Source: Haloarcula regularis | GTDB taxonomy: Archaea; Halobacteriota; Halobacteria; Halobacteriales; Haloarculaceae | Reading direction: 5' to 3' | Length of the DNA: 64,000 nucleotides | NCBI RefSeq assembly: GCF_029338315.1 | Contig: NZ_CP119794.1 | Coordinates: forward strand, 1,178,001 to 1,242,000 | Part shown: positions 44,213-53,417 of the stretch, piece after piece | Layout: each line of letters starts with the position of its first letter | Position numbering within the stretch: position 1 is the stretch's first letter | Translations under genes and position numbers: made by a program | The notes under the pieces: model-generated | Databases searched by the model: none | Seen by the model: the letters and a program-made list of their open reading frames with translations, nothing else | Told to the model about the DNA's origin: nothing

Positions 44213-44701
44213 ATGACCGTCCGCTTTCGGCGACTGCTGGCGGCGACGACGGCGCTGACGTTCGCGCTCATCCTGCTCGGCGTGTACACGGGCGCGGTCG
44301 GTGCCGGACTGACCTGTGCGGGTCGGTGGCCGTTCTGTGACGGGTGGCTCGGCCTCTTCCCGGCCAACTGGATGAGCTTCGTCGAGTGGTTCCACCGGTT
44401 CGTGGCGATGATAACCGGCTTCATGATCCTCGGATCGACCGTCGCGGCCTGGCGGGGCGAGTACGCGACCCGAATCCGGTACGCCGCCGGCGTCGCACTG
44501 GCCGTGCTCCCGGTCCAAGTGCTGCTCGGGGCCAACACCATCTTCAACTTCGGCGCGGTCGCACAGGTGCTCCACCACGCCGCCGCGCTGACCATCCTGA
44601 CCGCCCTCGTCGCCGGGACGGCCTGGGCCTACACCGACGTCGAATCCGGCCCCGACCGGGTGGCGGCAGACACCGGGACCACCGCCAGCGCCGACGACTG
44701 A
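44213..44701 (+). CDS. ctaA: Compact heme A synthase (CtaA/COX15 family)
   Basis: 162 residues with four membrane helices. LLGVYTGAVGAGLTCAGRWP carries the family G-A-x-L-x-C pattern, EWFHRFVAMITGF and LHHAAALTILTALVAG carry the heme-ligand His residues, and QVLLGANTIF fits helix 3. Bacterial CtaA has eight helices; four-helix half-size forms are known in archaea (Aeropyrum pernix). It converts heme O to heme A for terminal oxidases. Confidence 0.85.
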   Translation: MTVRFRRLLAATTALTFALILLGVYTGAVGAGLTCAGRWPFCDGWLGLFPANWMSFVEWFHRFVAMITGFMILGSTVAAWRGEYATRIRYAAGVALAVLPVQVLLGANTIFNFGAVAQVLHHAAALTILTALVAGTAWAYTDVESGPDRVAADTGTTASADD

Positions 44702-44764
44702 GCCCGTAGCGCCAGTTCGGCCTGGTTCGTAACACCTATTCGGGCCCTCTCCGACAGTGGGAGT

Positions 44765-45547
44765 ATGTCAGAGTCCACCCTTTCACGTCGGAAGTACCTC
44801 ACGACCGTCGGCGGGGCGGCAGTGACCCTCTCTGTCGCCGGCTGTTCGGGCGGCGGCGGGGGCAGTTCACAGACCATCACCGCCGGCACCGCGCCCGGCT
44901 TCCCGCCGTTCGAGATGAAGGAGGGCGGCGACCTGGTCGGCTTCGACATCGACCTGCTCGAGGCCGTCGTCGACGAGACCGACTACGAGTTCGAGGGCTG
45001 GGAGGAGTTCGAGTTCGACTCCCTGATCCCCGCGCTCACGAACGAGAACATCGACGTCATCGCCGCCGGGATGACCATCAACGACGAGCGCGATCAGACC
45101 ATCGACTTCAGCGACCCGTACTACTCCTCGGACCAGGCCATCGTCGTCCGGGCGGACGGGAGCTTCTCGCCGGGCAGCCTCGGCGACCTGAGCGACCGCC
45201 CCATCGGCGCCCAGAAGGGGACCACCGGCGAGGGCGTCGTCCAGGACGAACTCGTCGGCGACGAGATAACCGAGAACCAGTACAACGCCTACGACAACTA
45301 CGTGCTGGCCATCCAGGACCTGGAGAACGGCAACGTCGACGCCGTCGTCATCGACGTGCCCGTCGCAGACACGTTCGCGGCGAACCGCCCCGTCGAGGTC
45401 GCGTTCACCTACGAGACCGGAGAGCGTTTCGGCTTCGGCATCCGGGACGGGGACACGGACCGCCAGACCGCGCTCAACGAGGGGCTGGCGACGGTCCGCG
45501 AGGACGGCACGTACCAGGAACTGACCGGCAAGTGGTTCGGGCAGTAG
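44765..45547 (+). CDS. Amino-acid ABC transporter, substrate-binding lipoprotein
   Basis: 260 residues. A Tat signal (SRRKYLTTVGG) and lipobox VAGC (about residues 24-27) are followed by a Gly/Ser linker, so it is a membrane-tethered lipoprotein. The mature part is a class 3 periplasmic-binding fold: AGTAPGFPPFEM, VGFDIDLLEAV, DVIAAGMTINDERDQTIDFS, GAQKGTTGEGVVQ and DAVVIDVPVADTF. These proteins bind polar amino acids. First gene of a four-gene transporter operon. Confidence 0.93.
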   Translation: MSESTLSRRKYLTTVGGAAVTLSVAGCSGGGGGSSQTITAGTAPGFPPFEMKEGGDLVGFDIDLLEAVVDETDYEFEGWEEFEFDSLIPALTNENIDVIAAGMTINDERDQTIDFSDPYYSSDQAIVVRADGSFSPGSLGDLSDRPIGAQKGTTGEGVVQDELVGDEITENQYNAYDNYVLAIQDLENGNVDAVVIDVPVADTFAANRPVEVAFTYETGERFGFGIRDGDTDRQTALNEGLATVREDGTYQELTGKWFGQ

Positions 45548-45551
45548 CGAC

Positions 45552-46226
45552 ATGCTCCAGGCTGGCGACTGGGCGTTCGTCTTCGCGAACCTCGACTACC
45601 TGCTGGCCGGCGCGGGTATCACCGTCGGCCTGACCCTGACCAGTCTGTTGCTCGGCTTCCTCACCGGGTTCCCCGCGGGGGCCATCGAGGTGTACGGCGA
45701 CGGTATCCTCGAGCGCGTGGTGAGCACGGGCGGCGTCGTCCTGCGGGGGACGCCCATCGTCGTCATCATGCTCGTGCTCTTTTTCGTCGTCTCCATCTCG
45801 AAGTCGGCGTTCATCACGGCGACGGTCGGGCTGGGCCTGCGCAGCGCGGCCTACCAGTCACAGATCTTCCGCGGGGCGCTCCAGAGCGTCGACGAGGGGC
45901 AGATGGAGGCGGCCCGCTCGGTCGGTATGAGCCGGTTCGAGGCCATCCGGTACGTCGTCGTGCCACAGGCGCTGCGCCGGAGCATGCCGGGCTTTCAAAA
46001 CGAGTTTACCATCGTCCTGAAAGACACGAGCATCGCCTTCGCCATCGGCCTGGCCGAACTGCTGACCAGGGGAAACGACCTGTTTACCCAGAGCGGCCGG
46101 TCGACGGCCGTCTTGGAGGTCTTTCTTACCATCAGCGCCATCTACTTCGTGCTGACGTTCGCGACGAACCGCGGCCTGGACCGGCTGTCCGACTACTACG
46201 CGATCCCGTCGGGTGAGAACAGATGA
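45552..46226 (+). CDS. Amino-acid ABC transporter permease 1
   Basis: 224 residues, HisM/GlnP-type. It has hydrophobic helices, and the EAA loop reads EAARSVGMSRFEAIRYVVVP, where the ATPase docks. It starts 4 nt after the binding-protein stop and overlaps the ATPase gene by 4 nt. Confidence 0.92.
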   Translation: MLQAGDWAFVFANLDYLLAGAGITVGLTLTSLLLGFLTGFPAGAIEVYGDGILERVVSTGGVVLRGTPIVVIMLVLFFVVSISKSAFITATVGLGLRSAAYQSQIFRGALQSVDEGQMEAARSVGMSRFEAIRYVVVPQALRRSMPGFQNEFTIVLKDTSIAFAIGLAELLTRGNDLFTQSGRSTAVLEVFLTISAIYFVLTFATNRGLDRLSDYYAIPSGENR

Positions 46227-46966
46227 CACTGCTACGCGTTGAGGACGTACACAAGTCCTACGGCGACGAGGAGGTACTGAAAGGCGTCAGCTTCGAGATG
46301 GACCGGGGGGACGTCGACGTCCTCATGGGTCCGAGCGGCAGCGGCAAGTCGACGATGCTGCGCTGTATCAACCGGCTGACCGAGATCGACAGCGGCGACG
46401 TCTGGCTCGACGGGACACCGGTGTACGGCCCCGACACGGACGTCAACGAACTGCGCCAGGACGTCGGGATGGTGTTCCAGGACTTCAACCTCTTTGCGCA
46501 CCTCACCGCCGTCGAGAACATCACGCTCGGGCTGAAGCGGGTGCTCGGCGTTCCGAAGGCCGAGGCCCGGGAGCGAGCGATGGAACACTTGGAGCAGGTC
46601 GGGCTGGCCGCACAGGCCGACTCGTACCCGGCCGAGCTCTCCGGGGGCCAACAGCAACGCGTCGGCATCGCCCGTGCGCTCGCGATGGAACCGAAACTGA
46701 TGCTGTTCGACGAACCGACCAGCGCGCTGGACCCGGAACTCGTCGGCGAGGTCGTCGAGGTGATGCGTGACCTCGCCGCGGGCGGGATGACGATGCTGGT
46801 CGTCAGCCACGAGATGGGCTTTGCCCGCTCGGCGGCCGACGACATCCACTTCCTCGACAGCGGCACCGTCGTCGAGTCCGGCCCGCCCGAGCAGCTGTTC
46901 GAACGGCCCGAACACGACCGGACGAGGGCCTTCCTCACCGGACTGCAGGCAGAGACCCACCAATGA
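46223..46966 (+). CDS. Amino-acid ABC transporter ATPase
   Basis: 247 residues. Walker A GPSGSGKST, Q-loop MVFQDFNLF, signature LSGGQQQRVGIARAL, Walker B LMLFDEPTSALD and switch His in VVSHEMGFA are all present. GlnQ-type. It overlaps both permease genes by 4 nt. Confidence 0.94.
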   Translation: MTLLRVEDVHKSYGDEEVLKGVSFEMDRGDVDVLMGPSGSGKSTMLRCINRLTEIDSGDVWLDGTPVYGPDTDVNELRQDVGMVFQDFNLFAHLTAVENITLGLKRVLGVPKAEARERAMEHLEQVGLAAQADSYPAELSGGQQQRVGIARALAMEPKLMLFDEPTSALDPELVGEVVEVMRDLAAGGMTMLVVSHEMGFARSAADDIHFLDSGTVVESGPPEQLFERPEHDRTRAFLTGLQAETHQ

Positions 46967-47946
46967 GCACCGACGAGCCGTCCGTCGCCGACGAGGTCCG
47001 GACCACCGTCACCGTCGACACCGACCAGCCATGGGCGCTCATCGGCCTCGCGGTGTTCTGGGGGTGGCTGCTGGCCCGCTGGACCAACGACTTCCTGCTG
47101 CCCGCCGGGCTGGCGGTGCCCAGAGAGCAGTCGTTCTTCCCGGTCGGGCCGTTCGAGGCCGCCAGGGAGACGCTGCTCTCGGTCGCTGCCTCGCTGGGTC
47201 TGTTCGGCGCCCCGTTCGCGTTCCTCGCGGGCCTGTTCTCCTTCGTCGTCGGGGCGATTCCGTCGCTGCCGGCACTCGGTCGGGGCGCGTGGCTCACCAT
47301 CGTCCTCACCGTCGGCGGCATCGCGCTCGGGTTCGTCCTCGCGGTGCCGCTGTCTGTCGCGCGGGTCTACGGCGGCCGGTGGCTCCGGTGGGTCTCGCTG
47401 TCGTACACCGAGCTCATCCGCGGGACGCCGCTGCTGGCCCAGCTGTTCGTGCTGTACTTCGGCCTGCCGCTGACCCAGATCATCCGGGAGGTGCCGGGGG
47501 TCGGCGTCGGATACGTCCCCGGGACGGCCGCCTGGGTCGCCATCATCGGCTTCACGCTCAACAGCGCCGCCTACCAGGCCGAGTACATCCGGTCGGCCCT
47601 GGAGTCGGTCGACGCCGGCCAGCTGACCGCCGCGCGGTCCATCGGACTCTCGAAGGTCGAGAGCATCCGTTATGTCGTCCTCCCGCAGGGCCTGCGCTAC
47701 GCCATCCCCAGCTGGTCGAACGAGCTGGTCTATCTCATCAAGTACTCCTCGCTCGCGGCGTTCATCACGGTCCGGGAGCTGTTCTTCCAGGCCGAGTCCA
47801 TCGCCAACGAGACGTTCCGCTACACCGAGCTGTACGTGCTCGCGGCGCTGTTTTACCTGGCGCTTGTCATCTCCGCGTCGGTCCTGATGAACGGCGTCGA
47901 GACCAAGACCGCGCTCCCCGGCCTCGGCGGCAAACGAGAGGCCTGA
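46963..47946 (+). CDS. Amino-acid ABC transporter permease 2
   Basis: 327 residues. It has a longer N-terminal extension than permease 1, with an extra hydrophobic segment (LIGLAVFWGWLLARW) and a loop. The permease domain follows, with LIRGTPLLAQLFVLYFGLPL and the EAA loop AARSIGLSKVESIRYVVLPQ. Two different permeases, one ATPase and one binding protein make a complete uptake system. Confidence 0.92.
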   Translation: MSTDEPSVADEVRTTVTVDTDQPWALIGLAVFWGWLLARWTNDFLLPAGLAVPREQSFFPVGPFEAARETLLSVAASLGLFGAPFAFLAGLFSFVVGAIPSLPALGRGAWLTIVLTVGGIALGFVLAVPLSVARVYGGRWLRWVSLSYTELIRGTPLLAQLFVLYFGLPLTQIIREVPGVGVGYVPGTAAWVAIIGFTLNSAAYQAEYIRSALESVDAGQLTAARSIGLSKVESIRYVVLPQGLRYAIPSWSNELVYLIKYSSLAAFITVRELFFQAESIANETFRYTELYVLAALFYLALVISASVLMNGVETKTALPGLGGKREA

Positions 47947-47953
47947 CGGCAGG

Positions 47954-49438
47954 TCACATGAAATCCGAGAGGCCGGACTGCTGGTCGTCGTCGGCGTCCG
48001 CGTCGTCCGAGGCGTCGTCGCCGGCGTCGCTGTCGCCGAGGAGCGTCCCCTGCTGGTCGCCGGTCCCCGCCTCGTCAGCCTCGGTCGCGCCGTCGGTCTC
48101 GTCAGCGTCGTCGGAGGGGGCCGTCGCGGACCCGCCCTCGAAGGCGCCCCCGGAGTGTTCGACGGCCGCGTCCTCCTTTCGCGCCTCTGCGTCCTCGACG
48201 ATGGACTGGACCTTGTTCGTGTCCTTTCCCGACCCGGTAACGTAGGCGACGTGCTCGGCCTCCAGGTCGTAGGCGGCGGCCATCGCCACCGTCAGCTCGC
48301 GGTTGCGGCAGTGGTGAGTCATCGTCGAGAGGAAGGGGAGAACCTCGCGGCGGGCGGTCCGCATCGAGACGCCGTCCACGACGGCTATCTGCTGGGCGAT
48401 GTAGTCGCGGGTGTTGCGCGTCCCCTTCGAGCGGCCGAGCTTCGACCAGTAGCTGGGCGGGCCGTAGCGGGTCCACCCGCCCTTGGTCCCGTCGCGGGCG
48501 GCGGCGACGCCGGCCGTCATCGCGTCGCCCGCGTAGCGCCAGAACGAGTAGTTCTGGGTCTCCCGGACCCGGCCGAGCCACTGGTCGGCGTTCGAGAGGG
48601 CGGCGTAGGCGCGGGCCAGTTCGGGGCCCGCGTAGTCCTTTGGCACGTTGTCCTCGATCCAGTTGATGAGGTCGTCGGGCGTCTCGTCGACGTCGTAACT
48701 GGCCTTCAGTGCCGTCTCGGCGTCGGCCTCCTTCAGGACGACGTCTAGGTACTCGAAGATTCCCTCGGTGGTGTCGCGCTCGCCGGTCACCACGTCCCCG
48801 GCGGTGAGACGGTCGGCCGTCTCGGCGATGGCCTGGAGGTCCTTGACCGCCCCGCGCAGGTCGCCGGCGTTCTGCTCGGCGAGCTGCTGGAGCGCGTCTG
48901 CCTCGTACTCGATGTCCTCCTTGCGGCAGATGTCCCGGAGGACCGGGACGATAGACCGGGGCGAGACGTCCCGGAACTCGATGTCCCGGCAGGCGTTGCG
49001 CAGGCCGTTTGACATGTCGTAGAACTCGTTGGCGATGAGGACCATCGGCTGGCTGGCCTCCTTGACTAGCGCCGTGACCGCGCGTGCCCCGCCGCGGTCG
49101 GCGTTCCCGTGGATGTTGTCGGCCTCGTCCATGATGACCAGTCGACGGCCCGTTCCGCCGCCGGTCAGGGTTCCCGACTTCGCGGCCTCGCCGGCGACAC
49201 GCTCGATGACGTCCTTGGTCCGGGAGTCGCTGGCGTTGAGTTCGATGGTCGGCCAGCCCATGTCGTTGGCGAGCGCGTGGGCGGCCGAGGTCTTGCCCAC
49301 GCCCGGCGCCCCGTGGAGGATGACGGCCTTGCGGTGGTCGTCCCACGTCCGGGCCCACTCCTCGAAGGCGTCCCGGGCCTTGTCGTTGCCGCGGACCTCC
49401 GACAGTGTCGTCGGGCGGTACTTCTCCGTCCAGTCCAT
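47954..49438 (-). CDS. rfcL: Replication factor C large subunit
   Basis: 494 residues from the ATG at 49438. It starts MDWTEKYRPTTLSEVRGNDK; Walker A is HGAPGVGKTSAAHAL (K49), Walker B VIMDEADN (D104, E105), sensor 1 LIANEFYDMS, then NACRDIEFRDVSP. The acidic C-terminal tail ends QQSGLSDFM, a PIP-box-like PCNA-binding motif. It loads the PCNA clamp with the small RFC subunits, which are not in this window. Confidence 0.95.
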   Translation of the reverse strand: MDWTEKYRPTTLSEVRGNDKARDAFEEWARTWDDHRKAVILHGAPGVGKTSAAHALANDMGWPTIELNASDSRTKDVIERVAGEAAKSGTLTGGGTGRRLVIMDEADNIHGNADRGGARAVTALVKEASQPMVLIANEFYDMSNGLRNACRDIEFRDVSPRSIVPVLRDICRKEDIEYEADALQQLAEQNAGDLRGAVKDLQAIAETADRLTAGDVVTGERDTTEGIFEYLDVVLKEADAETALKASYDVDETPDDLINWIEDNVPKDYAGPELARAYAALSNADQWLGRVRETQNYSFWRYAGDAMTAGVAAARDGTKGGWTRYGPPSYWSKLGRSKGTRNTRDYIAQQIAVVDGVSMRTARREVLPFLSTMTHHCRNRELTVAMAAAYDLEAEHVAYVTGSGKDTNKVQSIVEDAEARKEDAAVEHSGGAFEGGSATAPSDDADETDGATEADEAGTGDQQGTLLGDSDAGDDASDDADADDDQQSGLSDFM

Positions 49439-49581
49439 TACGAGGAGGCAGGTGCGTGGCGGGGTTAGTTGTTGCGGAGTCAGCGGTCCGTGGCGTCGCC
49501 ATCGGGATCCCGACCGTCCGGACCGATGACGGGGCGCCGGCCAGAAGACACTTTCCACCGGCACGACTCGACGCACCTGCC

Positions 49582-50154
49582 ATGAACGACACCCGCCGTA
49601 GCCTCGCGGCCGGCGCCGTCGCCGGCCTCGCGGCGTTCGTCCTCGCGTACGTGTTCGTCTACGCTCTCACCATCTCGACGGTCCGGGACTCGCTGCTGAC
49701 CGGCCTGGCCGAGGCCTTCGGCGACGAGAACGCCTCGTGGAAGATCGTCGGCTGGATATTCTTCAACGCACAGTTCGTCACGACGACCATCACCGTCGAC
49801 GTCCCGTTGCTGGGTGGCACCGACGCGGTGAACTTCATCGCCGAGTCCGACGGGCTGTCGGCGCTGCTGTACGTGATTCCCCCGGCGCTGCTGACCGCTG
49901 CGGGACTGGCCACCGCCCGACTCGGCGGCGCGACAGACGCCGCCGAAGCCCTGCGATCCGGCCCCGCCGTTGTGCTGGGCTACCTCCCGGCCACCATCGT
50001 CGGCGCCGTCCTGTTCACCGTCAGCGTCGGGGAGGGGAGCGGCGGGTCGCCGACGCTGCTGACGGCCGTGGTGCTCGCCGGCATCGTGTATCCGGTGGTG
50101 TTCGGGAGCCTCGGGGCCGTCGTCGGCGCCACGCTGGCCGAGTGGCCGAGGTAG
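49582..50154 (+). CDS. Membrane protein, five helices, haloarchaeal
   Basis: 190 residues from the ATG at 49582 (MNDTRRSLAAGAVAGLAAFV). Hydrophobic segments at about 8-30, 56-72, 98-114, 130-150 and 165-185. No enzymatic motif. Divergent from rfcL across 143 bp. Function unknown. Confidence 0.72.
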   Translation: MNDTRRSLAAGAVAGLAAFVLAYVFVYALTISTVRDSLLTGLAEAFGDENASWKIVGWIFFNAQFVTTTITVDVPLLGGTDAVNFIAESDGLSALLYVIPPALLTAAGLATARLGGATDAAEALRSGPAVVLGYLPATIVGAVLFTVSVGEGSGGSPTLLTAVVLAGIVYPVVFGSLGAVVGATLAEWPR

Positions 50155-50522
50155 TGTTTAGTTACAAGATTCAGGTCGTGAACAGCCAGAAAGCCCCCGC
50201 GCTCTCAGCTCCCGCGGCTCGCTGCGCGCGCTCACTTCGTTCGCGTGCTTACGTCGCCGGGGTTCGCTGAGAGCGCGGCCCCTTTCAGCCCCACCCATGC
50301 CGGCTGATCACCCGGCTTCGGGTGGGGATGAAAGGGGCGGCCGGCTGAACGACGGCGGACGACGCAAGCACTGGAGCGAACGCAGTGAGCGAAGCGCGCA
50401 GCGAGTCCCCCGAGTTCAGCCGGCCGGGGCTTTCTGGCTCTCCAAAGAAATCACCGCTAAAGTAAACACCGCCGTGACCGGCGGGCGACCATTCTTATAC
50501 GAGGACGGGACCAGGGCGGCGT
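50155..50522. other. Intergenic region occupied by the inverted-repeat element
   Basis: 368 bases. Apart from the element, the right flank (50440-50522) contains an AT-rich stretch, ATTCTTATACG at about 50492, suited as TATA box for the pilin gene. Confidence 0.6.
50184..50439. repeat. 256-bp nested inverted-repeat element (four-way-junction fold)
   Basis: Four inverted pairs abut without gaps. The outer stem is AGCCAGAAAGCCCC (50184-50197) with its complement at 50426-50439. Arm 1 is CGCGCTCTCAG (50198-50208) with 50267-50277. Arm 2 is GCCCCTTTCA (50278-50287) with 50329-50338, continued by CCCCACCC/GGGTGGGG. Arm 3 is GGCCGGCTGAAC (50339-50350) with 50414-50425. Every boundary base is paired in one arm or the next, so on paper the strand folds into a closed four-way junction. 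No coding frame is recognised. It lies between a membrane-protein gene and a pilin gene. Confidence 0.9.
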
Positions 50523-51080
50523 GTGTCCGGCAGACAGCATTCGGGACCGGACGACCGAGCGACCACGGCCGTCGTCGGCGTCGTCCTGCTGGTCGGCCTT
50601 ACGGTCGCCCTGGTCGCCGTCGTCGGTGGAACCGTCGGCGGCCTCGACGTCGCGGCGTTAGCCCCCGCACCGTCGGTCAGCCACTCGACGGCCACCTTCG
50701 AGACCGGGCCCTCGACCGGCTGTGGCGAGAACGTGGTCCGCATCGTCCACGAGGGGGGCGACCCCGTAGCGCCCGCGGCCATCGAACTCGTCATCAATCT
50801 GCCGGCCCGGGGCGCGAGCGCCCGCGTCCGCGGCGTGCCCGTGGCCGGGACGCAGCTGGGGGACCGGCACCTCGTCGACGACGACCACAACATCGTCTAC
50901 GACAACTGCGTCGGCGGTGTCATCGCCGATGGCGGTCGGCGCTGGGCCGCCGGCACGGCCATCGCCGTCCAGTTGAACGCCGGTGGTGGGACGATAGCAC
51001 CGGGCGACCCCATCGAGGTGGCCGTCGTCCACGAACCGACCGGGAGCGTCGTCGTCGAGGCGACGCTCTCGGCGACCTGA
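50523..51080 (+). CDS. Type IV pilin-like protein
   Basis: 185 residues from GTG 50523. The N-terminus has DDRATTAVVGVVLLVGLTVA, the archaeal pilin pattern: a short charged leader followed by a hydrophobic helix starting ATTAVVGVVLLVG. The leader peptidase PibD would cleave just before the hydrophobic stretch. The remainder is a beta-rich domain with two Cys (GPSTGCGENV, VYDNCVGGV) that may pair outside the cell. A TATA-like TTCTTATACG sits about 25-30 nt upstream. Confidence 0.82.
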   Translation: MSGRQHSGPDDRATTAVVGVVLLVGLTVALVAVVGGTVGGLDVAALAPAPSVSHSTATFETGPSTGCGENVVRIVHEGGDPVAPAAIELVINLPARGASARVRGVPVAGTQLGDRHLVDDDHNIVYDNCVGGVIADGGRRWAAGTAIAVQLNAGGGTIAPGDPIEVAVVHEPTGSVVVEATLSAT

Positions 51081-51140
51081 GCCCACGAGTGGTCGCCGTT
51101 CCGATACGCTTTAGTTCACGACTCACAACCGTTCGACCCA

Positions 51141-51848
51141 ATGGCCCGGGGAACGCGAGCCCAGCTCGCCGAGAAGATGGCCGGTGAGGTCGCGCTGAGC
51201 GACGACCCCGGCGCGACGCTCAGGAAGTGGCGCACGGACTTCGAGGTGCCACAGACCGAGCTGGCCGACCACATCGGCGTCTCGCCGTCGGTCATCTCCG
51301 ACTACGAGAGCGGCCGGCGCGACAACCCCGGTATCGGCATCGTCCGCCGACTGGTCGGGGGGCTGCTCGACATCGACGAACGACGCGGCGGCGACCACAT
51401 CCGACAGCACGCCCGCGTGCTCTCGGCCGGGTTCGACAGCGACGTCGTCCACGACCTCCGGGAGTACCCGGCCAACGTCGGCGTCGACCGGGTGTACGAC
51501 GCCATCGGGGCCGAGGAACTCTCACGGGGCGGCCAGGACACCGTCGCGGGCCACACCGTCATCAACTCCATCGCCGCCATCACCACGCTCTCATCTGACG
51601 AGTTCTACCAGCTCTACGGCCAGTCGACCAACCGGGCGCTCGTGTTCACGAACGTCACTCGCGGCGAGTCGCCGCTGGTCGCTTTACGCGTAGTCTCGCC
51701 GACGCCCAACGCCGTCATCCTGCACGGCCTCGACGGGGACGCGGTCTGGGACCACGCCGAGGACCTCGCCCGCATCGACGACTTCTCGCTTGCGGTCACG
51801 GACGTCGACCTCGAGGACCTGCTGTCGGGACTGCGGTCGCTGCCCTGA
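51141..51848 (+). CDS. XRE-family transcription regulator with conserved C-terminal domain
   Basis: 235 residues. The HTH is RTDFEVPQTELADHIGVSPS followed by VISDYESGRRDNPG (about 34-65). The C-terminal ~140 residues are a conserved archaeal sensor-like domain (VGVDRVYDAIGAEELSRGGQ; YGQSTNRALVFTNVTRGESP). I think this is the archaeal COG1709 type. It is convergent with the HMG-CoA synthase gene, so a regulatory link to that gene is not shown. Confidence 0.85.
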   Translation: MARGTRAQLAEKMAGEVALSDDPGATLRKWRTDFEVPQTELADHIGVSPSVISDYESGRRDNPGIGIVRRLVGGLLDIDERRGGDHIRQHARVLSAGFDSDVVHDLREYPANVGVDRVYDAIGAEELSRGGQDTVAGHTVINSIAAITTLSSDEFYQLYGQSTNRALVFTNVTRGESPLVALRVVSPTPNAVILHGLDGDAVWDHAEDLARIDDFSLAVTDVDLEDLLSGLRSLP

Positions 51849-51986
51849 AACAGGCGCGTCCGCGATCCGAGTGGGGACAGCGGTCGTCGACGACCGCTGC
51901 GTACTCGCGCCTCGGGAGACAGCCGTGACCGAGAACCGTGATTCGGGCGTCGTGGACCGGGCCGAACCTGAGAAGCCCGGACCGCG

Positions 51987-53324
51987 TCACTCGACGAAGC
52001 GGTACTTGCGCTCGCCCATGCGGCCCCAGCCGTCGAAGACGAACTCCTGTTCGGGGGCGGTGAACTCCTCGGCGTCGGATTCCTGCTCGTGGTTGTGGAC
52101 GTCGTGGACCGCCTCGTACTCCGCGAACGTGAGGTCGTGGCGGTTGCGGATCTGTTCGTCGACGTTCAGCTGGGCGATCTCCTCCTCCCAGCCGGGGACC
52201 ACGCGCTCGGCGTGGACCTCGGCCTGGGCGCCGGACCCGTAGGAGGCCACCAGCAGTTGCTGGCCGTCCAGGTCACGGTTGTGCTCGCGGGCGTGTTTCA
52301 GCCCGGAGGCACGCGCCAGGTGGACCGACCCGGTGTACCAGTTGCCGACGTGGCGCGCGATGTCGAGCGTCGGTTCGATGGTGTCGGCGTACCAGTCCCG
52401 GTAGCGCTCGGTCTCGGTCAGCGCGTCCGTGTACTCCTTGATCGCGGCGTGGAACTCGTCGTCGGTCTCGAACTGCTCGCGGGTCGGCTGGTGACCAATC
52501 TCCTCGGCGAGCAGGTCCTCGACGTCGGTCCCGCGGACGATGTGCCGGTAGCCCAGCGCCGCGGCCTTCCGGACCATCCCCGGGAAGGGGGTGTGAAAGG
52601 GGATGAGCGGGTAGTCCTCGGGGTGGATGTCGCCGGCCACCGAGGCGTAGTCGTCGAGCGCCTCGCGCATGCGAGCGAGGTAGACGTTCACCGAGCGCTT
52701 GCCGTCGACGGAGGGGAACTGCTGGTTGGGCTTGAGGAAGTCCGTCTCGTCGGCGCTGCCAAAGCCCTGCTCGGGCGACAGCTCGACGAGGTTCGGGTCC
52801 TCGGCGACGAGCATCGCGACGGCGCCGGCCCCCTGGGTCGCCTCGCCGGGGTCGTCGCGGGCGTAGAGCGCCGTGTCGGTTGCGATGACGATGGCCGCCC
52901 GGCCGCGGTTGCGTCCGGCGCGAATCCAGTTGTACGCGTCGTCTAAGCTCTGTGTCCCCGAGATGCACGCGAACTTGCGCTCGCCCTTGTTGGCGTGGTG
53001 GAAGTCGCCGTCGTAGACCTGCTCGAGACAGCCCGCGACGTACGTGGAGACGGGCTTGGAGTTGTCGAAGGAGCTCTCCGTGGCCACGTCGATGCGGCCG
53101 ATGTCGTCGGGTTCGAGCCCCTTGCGCTCCATGAGTCGATGGGCGGCGTTTGCCCCCATCGTCACGATGTCCTCGTAGACGTCGGGGAACGAGGAGGCGT
53201 GGAGTCCCAGGCCCTTGGTGTACTTCTCGGGGTCGTCGTCCTTCGCCGGCGCGAACGTCTCGGCGAGGTCGAGTTTGAGTTTGCCGGTCCAGATCTCTAT
53301 CGCGTCGATGCCGACGGCAGTCAT
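51987..53324 (-). CDS. hmgB: Hydroxymethylglutaryl-CoA synthase
   Basis: 445 residues. It condenses acetyl-CoA with acetoacetyl-CoA to HMG-CoA, the entry to mevalonate and archaeal lipids. Catalytic residues are visible: E83 in ATESSFDNSKP, C120 in KFACISGTQSL and H244 in LIPFHTPFPGM. GNWYTGSVHLARASGL and LLVASYGSGAQAE are conserved. Length is longer than the short archaeal type and matches the eukaryote/bacteria-like form found in haloarchaea. Confidence 0.95.
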   Translation of the reverse strand: MTAVGIDAIEIWTGKLKLDLAETFAPAKDDDPEKYTKGLGLHASSFPDVYEDIVTMGANAAHRLMERKGLEPDDIGRIDVATESSFDNSKPVSTYVAGCLEQVYDGDFHHANKGERKFACISGTQSLDDAYNWIRAGRNRGRAAIVIATDTALYARDDPGEATQGAGAVAMLVAEDPNLVELSPEQGFGSADETDFLKPNQQFPSVDGKRSVNVYLARMREALDDYASVAGDIHPEDYPLIPFHTPFPGMVRKAAALGYRHIVRGTDVEDLLAEEIGHQPTREQFETDDEFHAAIKEYTDALTETERYRDWYADTIEPTLDIARHVGNWYTGSVHLARASGLKHAREHNRDLDGQQLLVASYGSGAQAEVHAERVVPGWEEEIAQLNVDEQIRNRHDLTFAEYEAVHDVHNHEQESDAEEFTAPEQEFVFDGWGRMGERKYRFVE

Positions 53325-53417
53325 GACTGGAGGGTCACCGCGGGTCCATAAGGGTTTGTCGACTATCTATTCGACGGCTGTCGAATAATGGGCGCTGGTG
53401 CGGGCTTCGGAAGTCGA

